Shown: piece after piece, positions 63,185 to 64,000 of the stretch
How positions within the stretch are numbered: the stretch's first letter is position 1
Layout: every line of letters begins with the position of its first letter
Origin: Deltaproteobacteria bacterium
Lineage (GTDB): Bacteria > Desulfobacterota > Desulfomonilia > Desulfomonilales > Desulfomonilaceae
Assembly (NCBI GenBank): GCA_021777225.1
Contig: JAJYDQ010000008.1
Location: 1-64,000, forward strand
Reading direction: 5' to 3'
DNA: 64,000 nucleotides
Position numbers and translations under genes: made by a program
The notes under the pieces: generated by a model
Told to the model about the DNA's origin: nothing
Databases searched by the model: none
What the model saw: the letters and a program-made list of their open reading frames with translations, nothing else

Positions 63185-64000
63185 CTAAAATTGTCCGTAT
63201 CGCTGGTAACGACACGTAACAAGGGTGGAGCGGTCCCAACGGCCAGAGAACAGGTACTGAAAAAGGCTGGCCGCCTCTCCGCCCTCGAACTGCGCTAGAG
63301 GCGAGACGCCTGCCACCCAGTTCGAATTGACGCTGTACCCTGCACCGAGCAGCTTCACCACAGCGAGTTCCGCCCACGGGTCGTCCAGTGATGGCTCCAT
63401 GTCGAGCGATGTAACGAAGGCCGGTTCCCAGGTCAGGAAATCGGTGACGCTGTCGTAGTTGACCAGAGTCATATTCGGAAACGTCACGTGGCCGTCCGGC
63501 GCCTTCCCGTAATTGAATTGAAACAGCAGACAAGCCCCCCTTTCCCGATAGCCCGGTCCGTAATCCTTGCGCTGGGCTTCCATTAGGGGATCGTTATACC
63601 CTCCCATCTCGACTTCGACCGAGAAAATGCGCCGGCCCTTTCTCTCAATGAAAGCGCTTGCCCAGTCGCCGTTGCGTTCGACGACAATGCGTTCGCACAT
63701 CTTCTTGGGCAGGCCGGCCGCTTCACGCCCGCTGCAAAGGCCCATGTGCGCTCCGGGACCGCTGAGTTGGAGGTTCAGAAAATAGACGCCCACAGTTTCG
63801 CCGTAGCGACATAAGAGACTGAGGCCGCCCTCCATGTACCACGGCGCAAACGTGGGCTCGCGGATGTTGACGACGTAGACCATGGCAATAGGATGAGCGG
63901 GGTCAAGTAGATCGAGTGTTGGTGGCAGCACACGCCGCGCCGCTGCGGGGTCCGTTTCCCAGAGAATGTAGAGGCCCTCCTCGTTGTTCATCGCTCCGGG
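63185..64000 (-). CDS. Acetoacetate decarboxylase-family protein, 5' end probably outside window
   Basis: At least 268 residues (first visible ATG at 63991; the frame is open to the window edge). EGLYILWETDPAAARRVLPP, MVYVVNIREPTFAPWYMEGG, GREAAGLPKKMCERIVVERN and LLFQFNYGKAPDGHVTFPN are typical of the family. The Lys pair in GLPKKM sits where the Schiff-base Lys is in acetoacetate decarboxylase, so decarboxylase or a related activity is plausible. The homologous N-terminal stretch before EGLYI seems missing, so the start is probably beyond 64000. It shares the GC-rich character of the downstream dehydrogenase gene. Confidence 0.82.
   Translation of the reverse strand, partial: PGAMNNEEGLYILWETDPAAARRVLPPTLDLLDPAHPIAMVYVVNIREPTFAPWYMEGGLSLLCRYGETVGVYFLNLQLSGPGAHMGLCSGREAAGLPKKMCERIVVERNGDWASAFIERKGRRIFSVEVEMGGYNDPLMEAQRKDYGPGYRERGACLLFQFNYGKAPDGHVTFPNMTLVNYDSVTDFLTWEPAFVTSLDMEPSLDDPWAELAVVKLLGAGYSVNSNWVAGVSPLAQFEGGEAASLFQYLFSGRWDRSTLVTCRYQRYGQF

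Overview
The window reads as a chromosomal segment of an anaerobic Desulfobacterota (deltaproteobacterial) genome, probably of the Syntrophobacter/Desulfomonile kind. The grounds are gene content and order: zapA, then a 6S RNA-like gene, then rny; dusB followed by a fis-like gene; HflX with a long N-terminal domain; an AMMECR1 protein; and many tightly overlapping ATGA-type operons. No ribosomal marker is present, so the placement is inference.

Layout. 1-14.4 kb: the 3' part of the window-truncated dprA, an exported protein, a giant GlmS-like enzyme, a PHP phosphoesterase, sppA, guaB, argC, an AMMECR1 protein, a zinc-ribbon/Yip1 membrane protein, and a heparinase-like gene overlapping a SLOG gene. 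14.7-22.3 kb: glmU-dusB-fis-like, zapA, 6S RNA, rny, a kinase-like protein and a LysM lytic transglycosylase. 22.4-36.2 kb: argJ, HAD phosphatase, small zinc protein, VTT membrane protein, hflX, M16 peptidase and dynamin-like GTPase on the minus strand; then HU and a site-2 protease on plus; then an MFS exporter, TerC and a universal stress protein on minus.

36.3-51.6 kb is the most interesting part: an aromatic amino acid supraoperon with all seven shikimate-pathway activities, all seven tryptophan-pathway functions, and the branch enzymes for Phe and Tyr. It has three blocks: trpE-trpG-aroA-aroE-aroKB-aroC-aroQ, aroF-pheA-tyrA, and trpD-C-F-B-A. Each block is preceded by a transcription-attenuation signal. 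Block 1 has a 45-residue leader peptide with FLFYWW and a textbook 1:2 / 2:3 / 3:4 RNA. Block 2 has a 38-residue leader with YFYFW and FYYF plus two competing terminator hairpins. Block 3 has no separate leader ORF: the 3' end of tyrA itself encodes Trp-Gly-Trp-Trp just before a sequence that can pair with the 5' arm of the following terminator, so tyrA seems to double as the leader for trpD. These short leaders were found by direct translation.

51.7-64 kb is an accessory region: a Met/His-rich exported protein, tRNA-Thr(CGU), an MHS-type transporter, an IscA-like protein, a RelE-type toxin-antitoxin pair whose toxin is cut by an in-frame TGA, decayed ORF pieces, a ThDP enzyme with a carboxymuconolactone-decarboxylase-like partner, about 2 kb without convincing genes that contains the 3' half of a tRNA-Arg (probable attachment-site scar), an outer-membrane porin-like protein, and a visibly GC-richer pair: 3-hydroxyacyl-CoA dehydrogenase and an acetoacetate decarboxylase-like gene cut by the window end. 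No CRISPR array, rRNA or intact insertion sequence was seen.
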